A stretch of DNA of 64,000 nucleotides, from assembly GCF_001578105.1 (NCBI RefSeq), contig NZ_CP014275.1, positions 1,674,001-1,738,000 on the forward strand, read 5' to 3'. Shown in pieces: positions 7,891 through 18,107 of this stretch (the stretch's first letter is position 1; each line of letters starts with the position of its first letter). Position numbers and translations under genes: made by a program. Source of the DNA: Martelella sp. AD-3. Its GTDB lineage: Bacteria > Pseudomonadota > Alphaproteobacteria > Rhizobiales > Rhizobiaceae. The notes under the pieces were generated by a model. That model was not told where the DNA came from and did no database searches. It was given only the letters and a program-made list of their open reading frames with translations.

Positions 7891-8038
7891 GGTGAAACCA
7901 GGGAATTACGCTGGATACCTGAAGATCAAGCAGATAGGCCGGGGCTGTATCCTCGGCGCCGCCATGGCCGGGACCGGCTTCGGCGTGTGGCTCTCCGATG
8001 GGTTGATGCAGGTGCTGAAGGCGTTGAAGGGTGGGTAA
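7891..8038 (+). pseudogene. Remnant of a second copy of the coiled-coil/membrane phage gene
   Basis: Bases 7921-8038 align without gaps to 4919-5036, the 3' end of the gene at 4713-5036, with nine differences in 118 bases. Seven of the eight changed sense codons are synonymous (the exception is TAC to TGT), and the stop differs (TAA for TGA). Similarity continues upstream to 7891 (GGTGAAACC), but two bases are missing relative to the intact gene, which breaks the frame. Upstream of that the copy is not recognisable. It is a decayed homologue, not a recent duplicate. The rest of 7758-8112 holds the probable upstream region of the cyclase gene and no convincing gene. Confidence 0.75.
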
Positions 8039-8112
8039 GTCAGCGTCCAGTCGGAAGGGCAGGCCTTTCCAGCACTCTGTGGTTCGACACGGAGCCAGTG
8101 AATTCTGCAGGA

Positions 8113-8334
8113 CTACTTGTGACGTTGATGTCGCTTCGTTAGTTGCCGCAACCGATGAAGCTCACAGGCCTGCTGAACCCGGGCTTCGGATACCCCTGTA
8201 GCCGCCGCGGCAGCCCGAATATCGCCGCCGAGATTGACTATGGCAATCGCCCTGTCGAGCTCGTTGTCTCTCTTGTGTCGGCGGTGCTTGGGCCTGTCTT
8301 TATCGGACATGTTCGAAGGACGCTTCGTGCTCAT
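8113..8334 (-). CDS. Small basic protein with possible helix-turn-helix
   Basis: 73 residues from the ATG at 8334; starts at 8394 and 8310 are also possible, and none has a clear ribosome site. The N-terminus is very basic (RPKHRRHKRD). The middle, IRAAAAATGVSEARVQQ, reads like a helix-turn-helix of a small phage regulator. A + strand frame (8143-8412) overlaps it but has unconvincing protein sequence. Gene status is uncertain. Confidence 0.35.
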   Translation of the reverse strand: MSTKRPSNMSDKDRPKHRRHKRDNELDRAIAIVNLGGDIRAAAAATGVSEARVQQACELHRLRQLTKRHQRHK

Positions 8335-8791
8335 AGCGCCATTCTGATGCCAGCGAAAAGGAAGCCCCCCGCGCCGAGTATTCCAGCATACCAAAACCAG
8401 ATGCGGTTATAAATCGGCGTTGAACGAAAACAGTAGGGGCATTTCGTTGCCCCCAGCTTCAGAGAGTAGTGACAACTGCAACGAAACAGACGCTTGTTCA
8501 ATTTGGAGCCCCCAGTCGAGAAAGTGCATGCTTTTTATAGGCGATGAAAAATTCTCGTCAATCTGGGATTGCATCATGATATGAAGGACCGAGGCCGGTG
8601 AAGTGAACACTTCACCGGCCTTTTTCTCTGCCCGGATCCCGGGCGGCCTGCAGCCCGGGAGGGCTGCAAACGACGGGTCAGTCGCCAAACATGGTCCCGT
8701 CCGGTAAGCACAAAGAATCCTCACCGCACCCGGTTGCCTGCGCAGGCGACGCGGTGTGTGGCAGATTCGGACATATCCCACAATGCAAGGA
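8335..8791. other. Prophage stretch without a convincing gene
   Basis: A 56-residue minus-strand frame (8407-8577, MMQSQIDENFSSP...) has more AT-rich codons than its surroundings and might be a small phage gene, but no ribosome site is seen. A strong + strand terminator sits at 8592-8625. From 8626 to 8791 there are only GC-rich repeats around CCCGGG and the upstream region of the methylase. Confidence 0.4.
8592..8625 (+). terminator. Rho-independent terminator, strong
   Basis: GGCCGGTGAAGTG pairs perfectly with CACTTCACCGGCC (13 bp, plus an A-T at the base) and is followed by TTTTTCTCT. It ends transcription on the + strand, yet no convincing + strand gene lies just upstream. Confidence 0.85.
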
Positions 8792-9616
8792 ATGATCTCG
8801 GTGCGGCCTGTGTCGCCGCCGGCCGCCTATCTTGGCGGCAAGAAACGTCTCGCCAAGCGCGTATCCTCCCTCATCGAACAGACCCCGCACGATCTCTATG
8901 CAGAGCCTTTTGTCGGCATGGGCGGCGTGTTCTTCCGCCGTTCGCTTGCCGCCCGCTGCGAGGTTATCAACGACTATTCGGGCGATGTGATCACGCTCTT
9001 CCGGATCCTGCAGCGGCACTATCCGCAGTTCATGGAAGTGATGAAATTCCAGCTCACCTCAAGGCGGGAATTCGAACGGCTCGCCGCGACGGATCCGGCA
9101 ACGCTCACCGATCTCGAGCGCTCCGCCCGCTTTCTCTACCTCCAGCGCCTCGCCTTCGGCGGCAAGATCATGGGCCGCAGTTTTGGCGTTGAGCGCCACG
9201 GCCCGGCCCGCTTCGATTTGACGCGACTGGGGCCGATCCTGGAAGAGGTGCACGAACGCCTCTCCGGCGTCGTCATCGAAAACCTCGACTGGCGCGCCTT
9301 CATCGATCGCTATGACAGGGAAGGGGCGTTGTTCTACCTCGATCCGCCCTATTTTGGCTGCGAGACGGATTACAGCAAGGACAGCTTCAAGCGCGCCGAC
9401 TTCGCCGAAATGGCTGAACGTCTAGCCGGCATCAAGGGCCGGTTCATCCTGTCGCTCAATGACCGACCGGAGGTGCGGGAGATCTTCTCGGCCTTCGAGT
9501 TTGCCGACGTGAAGCTCGACTACACGATCGGTAGCGGCGGGCAAAAGCCGGTGGGCGAGATCATCATTTTTGATCGCTCTGATGATGCTGAGAATCGCAA
9601 CTACCCGCTCTTCTGA
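8792..9616 (+). CDS. D12-class adenine-N6 DNA methyltransferase (phage Dam-like)
   Basis: 274 residues from the ATG at 8792. A GTG at 8801 preceded by AAGGA is a good alternative, and the frame is open back to 8756. Motif I-like AAYLGGKKRLAKR and FVGMGGVFF bind S-adenosylmethionine; the catalytic DPPY motif appears in FYLDPPYFGC. The target-recognition region lies between them (residues ~110-190). Such enzymes methylate adenine in short sites. In phages they protect DNA from host restriction or affect packaging, and no matching restriction enzyme is next to it. A hairpin overlaps its stop and may end the transcript. Confidence 0.88.
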   Translation: MISVRPVSPPAAYLGGKKRLAKRVSSLIEQTPHDLYAEPFVGMGGVFFRRSLAARCEVINDYSGDVITLFRILQRHYPQFMEVMKFQLTSRREFERLAATDPATLTDLERSARFLYLQRLAFGGKIMGRSFGVERHGPARFDLTRLGPILEEVHERLSGVVIENLDWRAFIDRYDREGALFYLDPPYFGCETDYSKDSFKRADFAEMAERLAGIKGRFILSLNDRPEVREIFSAFEFADVKLDYTIGSGGQKPVGEIIIFDRSDDAENRNYPLF

Positions 9617-9622
9617 GCGGGT
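9603..9622 (+). terminator. Hairpin at the end of the methylase gene
   Basis: ACCCGCTC and GAGCGGGT pair perfectly around TTCT; the stop codon lies in the hairpin. Only a poor U-tract follows (GTTCATC), so termination strength is uncertain. The integrase gene converges from the other side. Confidence 0.4.
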
Positions 9623-9644
9623 GTTCATCCGAGGTGACGCCTGA

Positions 9645-10718
9645 TCAGGCCGTGTCGGGCATCCATTCCCAGTCCTCGTATTTGTCTCCACGCTGACGGA
9701 TATGGGAATAGCGCTTGAGGGAGACCCATGAGCGGTGGCCGGAGACAGCGGCGGCATGCGGAATGTTGTAGCCGATCTCGAAAAGCCGGCTTATGCCCTC
9801 GTGCCTGAGGTCGTGGAAGTGCAGATCTTCGATGCCGATCAGCCGGCAGGCTCTGGTGAAGTTGGCGCTGATGGATTCCGGCGCGTAAGGGAAAATCCGT
9901 TCGTCTTTCTGCGCCGCGCGCCTGATGACGGCCATGGCGGGCGCCGGCATGTCGCACCAGTTGTCGTTTCCTATCTTCTGTCCCGGGTTTTTCATGTCTC
10001 GCACGAGTACGCGGCTGTTTTGCGCGTCGAGGTCAGCCCAGGTGATGCGGCAGATCTCGTCTTGTCTGCGCGTGGAGAAGAGCGCGAACAGGACGATCTC
10101 GTCCATGGGCATGGATTGCGGTGCCTGAATGCTGCGTCGTCGGAAGAATGTTAGGATACGACCGAGCTCCTCGAGTGTCGGCCGGCGATCGCGCTGCCTA
10201 CTTTTCGAGGTCATGCCCAACCGTTTGGCGACGATCACGCCATCCTGCATAGCCTGTCGATCAAGCGGGTAGCCCCAGGCAGGCCGCGCAATCGCAAAGA
10301 CAGATGAGAGGTGAGACAGATAGTTGGCGACAGTTTGCGGTTTCTTGTCGATCGAAAGCTCGCGCGCCAGGGCGATGATGTGCGCGCTGGTGATTTCCTC
10401 GCAGGGAAGGTCGGCAATGTCGTAACCTTTCAGCGTGCGAAGGACCTGGGCCTTGGTTCTGCCCATGGGGGCTGCGTTTTCCCTGATATATTGGTCGATA
10501 ACGTCGGCCAGTGTTACGTTTCCATGCTTGGCGCGCTCAAGTCCGCCCGGCTCAAGCAGATCGCCTTCGCGCTTATTCATCCACGCGACGGCGAGCTTCT
10601 TGCGGTCAAACGTCTGGCTCTCGCTGTGGACTGTTTTGCCTTTGCGGGTTATGCGGATCTGCGCCGTATAGACGATGAGGCCGGATTTTTTCTTTTTTCG
10701 TGCTGTTATCGTGCCCAT
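9645..10718 (-). CDS. int: Tyrosine integrase of the prophage (dusA-associated)
   Basis: 357 residues from the ATG at 10718 (MGTITARKKKKSG). The frame extends to a TTG at 10766. An N-terminal AP2-like arm-binding region and a SAM-like core-binding domain (TLADVIDQYIREN...) precede the catalytic domain. The tetrad is visible: Arg in FSTRRQDEI, His-x-x-Arg in HDLRHE, His in SGHRSW and the nucleophile Tyr in LKRYSH. It integrates and excises the prophage. The position, divergent from and directly beside the 5' end of dusA, is the hallmark of dusA-associated integrases. The AT-rich region above it (10,719-10,860) contains repeated TTAGCA/TAGCAT motifs that could be integrase arm sites. Confidence 0.9.
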   Translation of the reverse strand: MGTITARKKKKSGLIVYTAQIRITRKGKTVHSESQTFDRKKLAVAWMNKREGDLLEPGGLERAKHGNVTLADVIDQYIRENAAPMGRTKAQVLRTLKGYDIADLPCEEITSAHIIALARELSIDKKPQTVANYLSHLSSVFAIARPAWGYPLDRQAMQDGVIVAKRLGMTSKSRQRDRRPTLEELGRILTFFRRRSIQAPQSMPMDEIVLFALFSTRRQDEICRITWADLDAQNSRVLVRDMKNPGQKIGNDNWCDMPAPAMAVIRRAAQKDERIFPYAPESISANFTRACRLIGIEDLHFHDLRHEGISRLFEIGYNIPHAAAVSGHRSWVSLKRYSHIRQRGDKYEDWEWMPDTA

Positions 10719-10789
10719 ATTGCTAACGCTTTTTTCGTGTTGCTTAAAATTAGCATTAGCATTCAAAAGAAGGTCTGAAAAGGCACAAA

Positions 10790-10807
10790 ATAGGATAAAA
10801 ATCCTAT
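10790..10807. promoter_or_regulatory. Inverted repeat between int and dusA
   Basis: ATAGGAT-AAAA-ATCCTAT is a perfect 7-bp palindrome seven bases before the dusA start. It may bind integrase, an excisionase or a phage repressor. Function is not shown. Confidence 0.4.
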
Positions 10808-10813
10808 ATCGAA

Positions 10814-11833
10814 ATGAGCTGGAAAGTGAAAAATAACAGTAAAATCAATAATAAATCGGGAAGGCGCTTCGCGGTTGCACCGATGATGGATTGGACGGAT
10901 CGGCATTGTCGGTATTTTCATCGGCAGATGATGGCCGGGGGGCAGGTCTATAGCGAGATGATTGTCGCGGATGCGATCCTGCGCGGCGACCGGGACCGGC
11001 TGTTGGGGTTTGATGCCGTCGAGCATCCCGTGGTGCTGCAACTCGGCGGCTCCGATCCGCTAAAGCTTGCCGAGGCAGCGAAGATCGGCGCCCGATACGG
11101 CTATGACGAGATCGGGCTGAATGTCGGCTGCCCGTCCGATCGCGTGCAATCCGGCACATTCGGCGCCTGCCTGATGCAGACGCCCGGGATCGTCGAGAAG
11201 GCCGTGGCGGCGATGAAGGCGGCGGTCGATGTGCCGGTTTCGGTCAAGTGCCGTATCGGCGTTGACGAGCAGGAGCCGGAAACGGTGTTGCCCGATTTTG
11301 TCGCCCGCATGGCCGGGGCAGGGGCGGACGCGGTGTGGATCCACGCCCGCAAGGCCTGGCTGAAGGGGCTGAGCCCCAAGGAGAACCGGACGATCCCGCC
11401 GCTCGATTATCCGCTGGTCTATCGCATGAAGGCGGAAAATCCGGACCTTTTCATCGGCATCAATGGCGGCATCGCCACGCTTGAGGAAGCGGAAGCGCAT
11501 CTCGGCCATGTCGACGGCGTGATGCTGGGGCGTGCCGCCTACCAGACGCCGCGTCTTCTGGCCGAGGTCGACCGCCGCCTCTTCGGCATGCCTGGGAAGC
11601 CGTTCGATCCGGACGCGCTCTGCCGCGCGATGATGGACTATGCGGCGCGGCAGGTTGGGGAGGGCGTTCGTCTGTCGCAGATCACCCGCCACATGATCGG
11701 ATTGTTCAGTGGCTATTCCGGTGCGCGGCGCTACCGCCAGATCCTTTCGAGCGACGCTGTCAGGCCCGGCGCGGGCCCCGAAGTGATCGCGGAGGCTTTT
11801 GCCGCAGTGGCTTTCGATGCCGAAACGGCGTGA
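10814..11833 (+). CDS. dusA: tRNA-dihydrouridine(20/20a) synthase
   Basis: 339 residues. Reduces uridines 20/20a in the tRNA D-loop using FMN and NADPH. The TIM-barrel FMN domain starts at RRFAVAPMMDWTDRHCRYF. The catalytic Cys is in LNVGCPSDRVQSGTFGACLM, and the FMN phosphate site is in GINGGI...GVMLGRAAY. The C-terminal helical tRNA-binding part ends with FSGYSGARRYRQIL. The first ~17 codons (MSWKVKNNSKINNKSGR) are AT-rich and not DusA-like; they probably come from the integrated prophage, which has replaced the native promoter and start. A GTG at codon 5 is an alternative start. A hairpin spans the stop codon. Confidence 0.93.
   Translation: MSWKVKNNSKINNKSGRRFAVAPMMDWTDRHCRYFHRQMMAGGQVYSEMIVADAILRGDRDRLLGFDAVEHPVVLQLGGSDPLKLAEAAKIGARYGYDEIGLNVGCPSDRVQSGTFGACLMQTPGIVEKAVAAMKAAVDVPVSVKCRIGVDEQEPETVLPDFVARMAGAGADAVWIHARKAWLKGLSPKENRTIPPLDYPLVYRMKAENPDLFIGINGGIATLEEAEAHLGHVDGVMLGRAAYQTPRLLAEVDRRLFGMPGKPFDPDALCRAMMDYAARQVGEGVRLSQITRHMIGLFSGYSGARRYRQILSSDAVRPGAGPEVIAEAFAAVAFDAETA
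10860..10902. other. Probable attachment site within the 5' end of dusA
   Basis: This is where conserved DusA coding sequence begins (RRFAVAPMMDWTDRH). dusA-associated integrases recombine within this part of the gene. Upstream of it the sequence is AT-rich and unlike the rest of dusA. The matching copy at the other end of the prophage is outside the window, so the crossover point cannot be fixed. Confidence 0.5.
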
Positions 11834-11846
11834 CGTTTCGGCATCG
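11815..11846 (+). terminator. Hairpin over the dusA stop codon
   Basis: CGATGCCGAAACG pairs perfectly with CGTTTCGGCATCG around GCGTGA, which includes the TGA. No U-run follows, so it may stabilise the mRNA end rather than terminate. Confidence 0.5.
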
Positions 11847-11869
11847 TTCGGCCATCAGACAGATGAATA

Positions 11870-12183
11870 GCTCAGAATCGCGGAGCCGGGAAACGCGGTC
11901 CTGGCGTGCTTCCGTTTCTCCGCGAAGCGCGAGAGCGCCCAATCTGTTGTCTTGCGCAATTCAGCACGGAAAGCCGGTATCCACTTTTCCTGGAAACGCT
12001 TCGAGGCTGCCGACGAGGCTTGTGTCGCGCCGGTCGTGACCGCATCCGGCCATCCCGCAACTGTCATGCGCGACTTGAGCCGAGCGTGAAGTCGACTTAA
12101 GTGATTGAAAATTAGCAGGAAAATTGTCGTTCTGGCCGGGCAAGCCCGAAGGTGCCCCGGGAACGGGTTTGTCAGCAAACCGA
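11870..12183. repeat. Intergenic mosaic-repeat-like block between dusA and alaS
   Basis: No gene is supported here. The block holds nested inverted repeats, for example CGCGGAG(CCGG)GAAACG at 11879-11891 against CGTTTCTCCGCG at 11913-11924. GGAAACGC recurs near 11,889, 11,995 and in the terminator at 12,198. The stretch GGTATCCACTTTTCCTGG resembles the short intergenic mosaic elements (RIME type) of rhizobial genomes. That match is from memory; other genomic copies would have to be shown. Confidence 0.4.
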
Positions 12184-12216
12184 GAACCGCGTTTCCAGGA
12201 AACGCGGTTCTTTTTT
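12184..12216 (+). terminator. Rho-independent terminator, + strand
   Basis: GAACCGCGTTTCC and GGAAACGCGGTTC pair over 13 bp with one central base (the practical loop is larger), then TTTTTT. It faces the end of alaS and would stop rightward transcripts from dusA or the repeat block. Confidence 0.85.
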
Positions 12217-12226
12217 GCAATAGGCC

Positions 12227-14881
<2,655 letters not shown>

Positions 14882-14967
14882 GAGTGCCACGCCCCTTCAT
14901 ATATCGGTGTTGTCTGCCGAGACTTTCCCGGGCTTTTAGCGGCAGGCGTCGCCACTGTCCAGACAGG

Positions 14968-14996
14968 ACAAAACAGCGGCTCCGCAAAGCCGCTGT
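14968..14996 (-). terminator. recA terminator
   Basis: On the minus strand ACAGCGGCT and AGCCGCTGT form a perfect 9-bp stem with a 6-base loop, followed by TTTTGTCC. It separates recA from alaS. Confidence 0.75.
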
Positions 14997-15044
14997 CAGT
15001 GCATCTCACAGGCGCCCGGATCACGCGCCGGACGGAAGCCTCAA

Positions 15045-16127
15045 TCAATCGTCGTCCGTTCCGGTCGCCTGGTTTTCCTCGTCGGTATCCAAAAGGCCCT
15101 CGGACAGGAGCCCGGCATTCTGCCGGAGCGCCAGTTCAATCTCTTCGGCAATCGCGGCGTTCTCCCTGAGGAAGGTCTTGGCGTTCTCGCGGCCCTGGCC
15201 AAGACGCTGGCTGTTATAGGAGAACCACGAACCGGATTTCTCGACGATGCCGGCCTTCACGCCAAGATCGATCAACTCGCCCATCTTGGAAACGCCTTCG
15301 CCATACATGATGTCGAACTCCACCTGCTTGAAGGGCGGGGCCATCTTGTTCTTGACGACCTTGACGCGGGTCTGGTTGCCGACCACCTCGTCGCGATCCT
15401 TGACCGAGCCGATGCGGCGGATGTCGAGGCGGACGGAGGCATAGAATTTCAGCGCGTTGCCGCCCGTCGTCGTCTCCGGTGAACCGAACATGACGCCGAT
15501 CTTCATGCGGATCTGGTTGATGAAGATGACCATGCAGTTTGAGCGCGAGATCGAGGCGGTCAGCTTGCGCAACGCCTGGCTCATCAGCCGGGCCTGGGAG
15601 CCGGGCAGGCTGTCGCCCATCTCGCCCTCGATTTCGGCGCGCGGCGTGAGTGCGGCGACCGAATCGACGACGATCACGTCCAGCGCGCCGGAGCGAACCA
15701 GCGTGTCGGCGATCTCGAGCGCCTGCTCGCCGGTGTCGGGCTGGGAGATCAAAAGGTCGTGCAGGTCGACGCCAAGCTTGCGGGCATAGATCGGGTCGAG
15801 CGCGTGCTCGGCATCGATGAAGCCGCAGGTGCCGCCACCCTTCTGCGCCTCGGCGATGGTCTGCAGCGCCAGCGTGGTCTTGCCGGAGCTTTCCGGACCG
15901 TAGATTTCGACGATGCGGCCGCGCGGCAGGCCGCCGATGCCAAGGGCGATGTCGAGGCCCAGCGAGCCGGTCGAGACGGTCTCGATCTCGACGACGCTGT
16001 CATTGGCGCCAAGCTTCATGATCGAGCCCTTGCCGAACGAGCGTTCGATCTGGGAAAGTGCTGCTTCCAGCGCTTTGCTCTTGTTCACGGATTTTTCCTC
16101 AACGAGTTTGAGTGAATTCTGTGCCAT
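15045..16127 (-). CDS. recA: Recombinase RecA
   Basis: 360 residues. Forms the ATP-dependent strand-exchange filament on single-stranded DNA and triggers LexA self-cleavage. Walker A is GPESSGKTT; Walker B lies in [12 protein letters not shown]; the L2 loop is around [17 protein letters not shown]. The acidic tail ([15 protein letters not shown]) is typical. The N-terminal ~15 residues ([21 protein letters not shown]) match rhizobial RecA proteins. Two GTTC-N7-GTTC-like sites upstream suggest SOS control by LexA, and a terminator follows the gene. Confidence 0.98.
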   Translation of the reverse strand: MAQNSLKLVEEKSVNKSKALEAALSQIERSFGKGSIMKLGANDSVVEIETVSTGSLGLDIALGIGGLPRGRIVEIYGPESSGKTTLALQTIAEAQKGGGTCGFIDAEHALDPIYARKLGVDLHDLLISQPDTGEQALEIADTLVRSGALDVIVVDSVAALTPRAEIEGEMGDSLPGSQARLMSQALRKLTASISRSNCMVIFINQIRMKIGVMFGSPETTTGGNALKFYASVRLDIRRIGSVKDRDEVVGNQTRVKVVKNKMAPPFKQVEFDIMYGEGVSKMGELIDLGVKAGIVEKSGSWFSYNSQRLGQGRENAKTFLRENAAIAEEIELALRQNAGLLSEGLLDTDEENQATGTDDD

Positions 16128-16182
16128 CGACTTTATCCCTTGTTTCGCCCGCCGCCTAGGTGAGGCCCTGATTTACCTATTC

Positions 16183-16197
16183 GTACTCCATTTGTTC
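16183..16197. promoter_or_regulatory. Candidate LexA box upstream of recA
   Basis: On the minus strand GAAC-AAATGGA-GTAC, 56 bases before the recA start. The alphaproteobacterial LexA consensus is GAAC-N7-GAAC; this differs at one base of the second half-site. The distance fits a site overlapping the promoter. Confidence 0.5.
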
Positions 16198-16249
16198 TCT
16201 TTTTTCAATCCCCCTCGAAACATTGAAATATAACGGTTTTTCGTCTCGT

Positions 16250-16264
16250 GTTCGGTTTATGTTT
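16250..16264. promoter_or_regulatory. Second, weaker LexA-like site
   Basis: GTTC-GGTTTAT-GTTT on the + strand, one base off the GTTC-N7-GTTC consensus, about 120 bases before recA. It could be chance. Confidence 0.25.
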
Positions 16265-16285
16265 CGGTCGCAAGAGAGGTGTGGA

Positions 16286-17941
16286 TCAACGGTTTTCGCC
16301 CGGCCTGTCCGCATCCGCCGCAATCAGCGCGGCGGCGGCATCGAGGTCGGCGCTGTAGGTGACGTGGTTTTCGTCGATGTGATGGGCGACAAGGATGGCT
16401 TTCACCGGCGGCGCGACGCCCGTGAGGAGGACGCGGACATTGCGCGCCCGCGCCCGACGGACCGTGCTTTCGAGCACGTTCGCGGCCGAGGAATCCATGT
16501 AGGAGACGTCCGAAAGGTCAAGTACGAAGTTCTTCGCCCGGTCGGCGATGCGGTCGAGCACCGAGCCGACGGTGGAGGCCGCGCCGAAGAAGAAGGCGCC
16601 GGAAATGCGGTAGACGATCGTGTCGGGGTCGGTGTTGGCGATCGGGTGCTCGCTTTTGGCATTGTAGTCGTCATAGGGACTGACGGCGACATTGCGGCCC
16701 ATGCGGTCGATGAAGAGCACGGCGCCCAGCGCAAAGCCCGCGACAATGCCTTCGGTCAGATCGCGGAAGACGACGAGCAGCAACGTCACGGTGAGGATCA
16801 CCGCATCGCCGCGCGAACTCCTGAAGAGGGCCCGGATTGCCGGTTTTTCGACCATGCTCCAGGCGACGACCGCCAGGACGCCCGAAAGGGCTGCAAGCGG
16901 AATGAAGCGGGCAAGGGGCGCCGCGACCAGCATGAAGACCAGCAGGAAGAGGGCGTGCAGCATGCCCGAAAACGGGCTGGTGGCGCCGGCGCGCACATTG
17001 GTCGCCGTGCGGGCGATCGTGCCGGTGACCGAGATGCCGCCGAACAGGCCGGAGGCGATGTTGGCGATGCCCTGGCCGATCAGCTCCATGTTCGAGCGGT
17101 GGCGTCGCCCGGTCATGCCGTCGGCGACGACGGCGGACAGCAGCGATTCGATGGACCCCAAAAGCGCGAAGGCGAAGGCGTCCGGCAGGACCGAGATGAC
17201 CTTTTCGAGCGAGAGCGTCGGGACCGCAGGCGCCTGCAGACCGCGCGGCAGTCCGCCGAACTGGCTGCCGATGGTTTCCACCGGAAGGTTCAGAAGGGTT
17301 GCGGCCAGCGTCGCGACGGCAACGGCGATCAGCATGCCGGGCCAGCCGGGCCTGACCTTTCGGAGCGCGACGATCAGGGCGATGGTGCCGATGGCGATCG
17401 CAAGGGCTGCGACATTGGTCGTGCCGACGAACCGCGCCAGATAGGCGATCTTGTCGGCGAAGGGGCCCGGCTCCTTTTCCGGCAGGTCAAGGCCGAGAAT
17501 GGCCGAAAGCTGGCTGGCGAAGATGATGATGGCGATGCCCGCGGTAAAGCCGACCGTCACGGGGTAGGGGATGAAGCGGATATAGGCGCCGAGCCTCAGA
17601 TAGCCGGCTGCGATCATGATCAGGCCGGAGAGGATCACCGCCAGCATCAGCCCGTCGACGCCGTGGCGTTCCACGGACGCTGCAACCAGTACGATGAAAG
17701 CGCCGGCAGGTCCGCCGATCTGGTGCCGGCTGCCGCCGAAGAGCGAGACGAAGAAGCCGCCGATGATCGCCGCGTAAAGCCCGCGATCGGGGGAGACGCC
17801 GCAGGCAATCGCAATGGCCATGGAGAGCGGCAGGGCGACGATGGCAACGGTGAGGCCGGCAATGGTGTCGGCCTTCAGCCGGGAAAGGCCATAGCCCTCC
17901 TTCAGGACGCTGACGGTTTTGGGAACGAGACGGGTGGGCAT
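16286..17941 (-). CDS. SulP-family inorganic anion transporter with STAS domain
   Basis: 551 residues. Inner-membrane transporter of the SLC26/SulP family, which moves sulfate, bicarbonate, dicarboxylates or other anions; the substrate cannot be read from sequence. About 12-14 membrane helices cover residues ~25-420, including the conserved PLSMAIAIACGVSP of TM1, FGGSRHQIGGPAGAF of TM3 and a GGISVTGTIARTATNVRAGA loop. The C-terminal STAS domain (residues ~440-540, FVLDLSDVSYMDSSAANVLE) is cytoplasmic and regulatory. It stands alone between recA and a divergent AraC-type regulator, with no sulfate-assimilation gene beside it. Confidence 0.9.
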   Translation of the reverse strand: MPTRLVPKTVSVLKEGYGLSRLKADTIAGLTVAIVALPLSMAIAIACGVSPDRGLYAAIIGGFFVSLFGGSRHQIGGPAGAFIVLVAASVERHGVDGLMLAVILSGLIMIAAGYLRLGAYIRFIPYPVTVGFTAGIAIIIFASQLSAILGLDLPEKEPGPFADKIAYLARFVGTTNVAALAIAIGTIALIVALRKVRPGWPGMLIAVAVATLAATLLNLPVETIGSQFGGLPRGLQAPAVPTLSLEKVISVLPDAFAFALLGSIESLLSAVVADGMTGRRHRSNMELIGQGIANIASGLFGGISVTGTIARTATNVRAGATSPFSGMLHALFLLVFMLVAAPLARFIPLAALSGVLAVVAWSMVEKPAIRALFRSSRGDAVILTVTLLLVVFRDLTEGIVAGFALGAVLFIDRMGRNVAVSPYDDYNAKSEHPIANTDPDTIVYRISGAFFFGAASTVGSVLDRIADRAKNFVLDLSDVSYMDSSAANVLESTVRRARARNVRVLLTGVAPPVKAILVAHHIDENHVTYSADLDAAAALIAADADRPGENR

Positions 17942-18107
17942 GGCCTGGCAACCTTGCGCGGGGAGGGGATGATCGGTGTATGTTTAGCAAACCTGTTGCC
18001 GCTGGCAAGGCCAGCGTAACGATTTCCGGTACGCCGAACAATTCCGCAAGATTTGTCAAACCGGCGTGTGCTTCAACCATACCGCCAAGTGGAAACGGAA
18101 AGAAGAG

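Larger units (their letters stand above)
1..10813. mobile_element. Prophage, right-hand part, integrated at dusA
   Basis: This stretch holds tail-fibre/spike-like genes, an endolysin with small membrane proteins, a D12-class adenine methylase and, at its right edge, a tyrosine integrase pointing away from dusA. That order (tail and lysis at one end, integrase at the other) is typical of an integrated temperate phage. The left end lies outside the window, so no attL/attR pair can be seen. Accessory genes inside it include a VanZ-like gene and a diguanylate cyclase interrupted by an insertion sequence. No capsid, terminase or replication genes are visible here. The right boundary is inferred to lie in the first codons of dusA. 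Confidence 0.8.

Noticed and set aside
7723..8142. 139-codon + strand frame right of the insertion sequence
   Set aside because: It runs out of frame through the remnant phage gene copy and the 5' piece of the cyclase gene; no ribosome site or family features.
8143..8412. 89-codon + strand frame
   Set aside because: Starts at TTG without a ribosome site; the overlapping minus-strand frame looks more protein-like, though also weak.
11855..12220. 121-codon frame between dusA and alaS
   Set aside because: It consists of translated inverted repeats (RTAFPGNAVL and RTAFPGSAIL at its ends), so it is a repeat block and not a gene.
16223..18019. 598-codon frame opposite the SulP transporter
   Set aside because: Highly charged low-complexity translation without motifs; SulP with STAS is certain.
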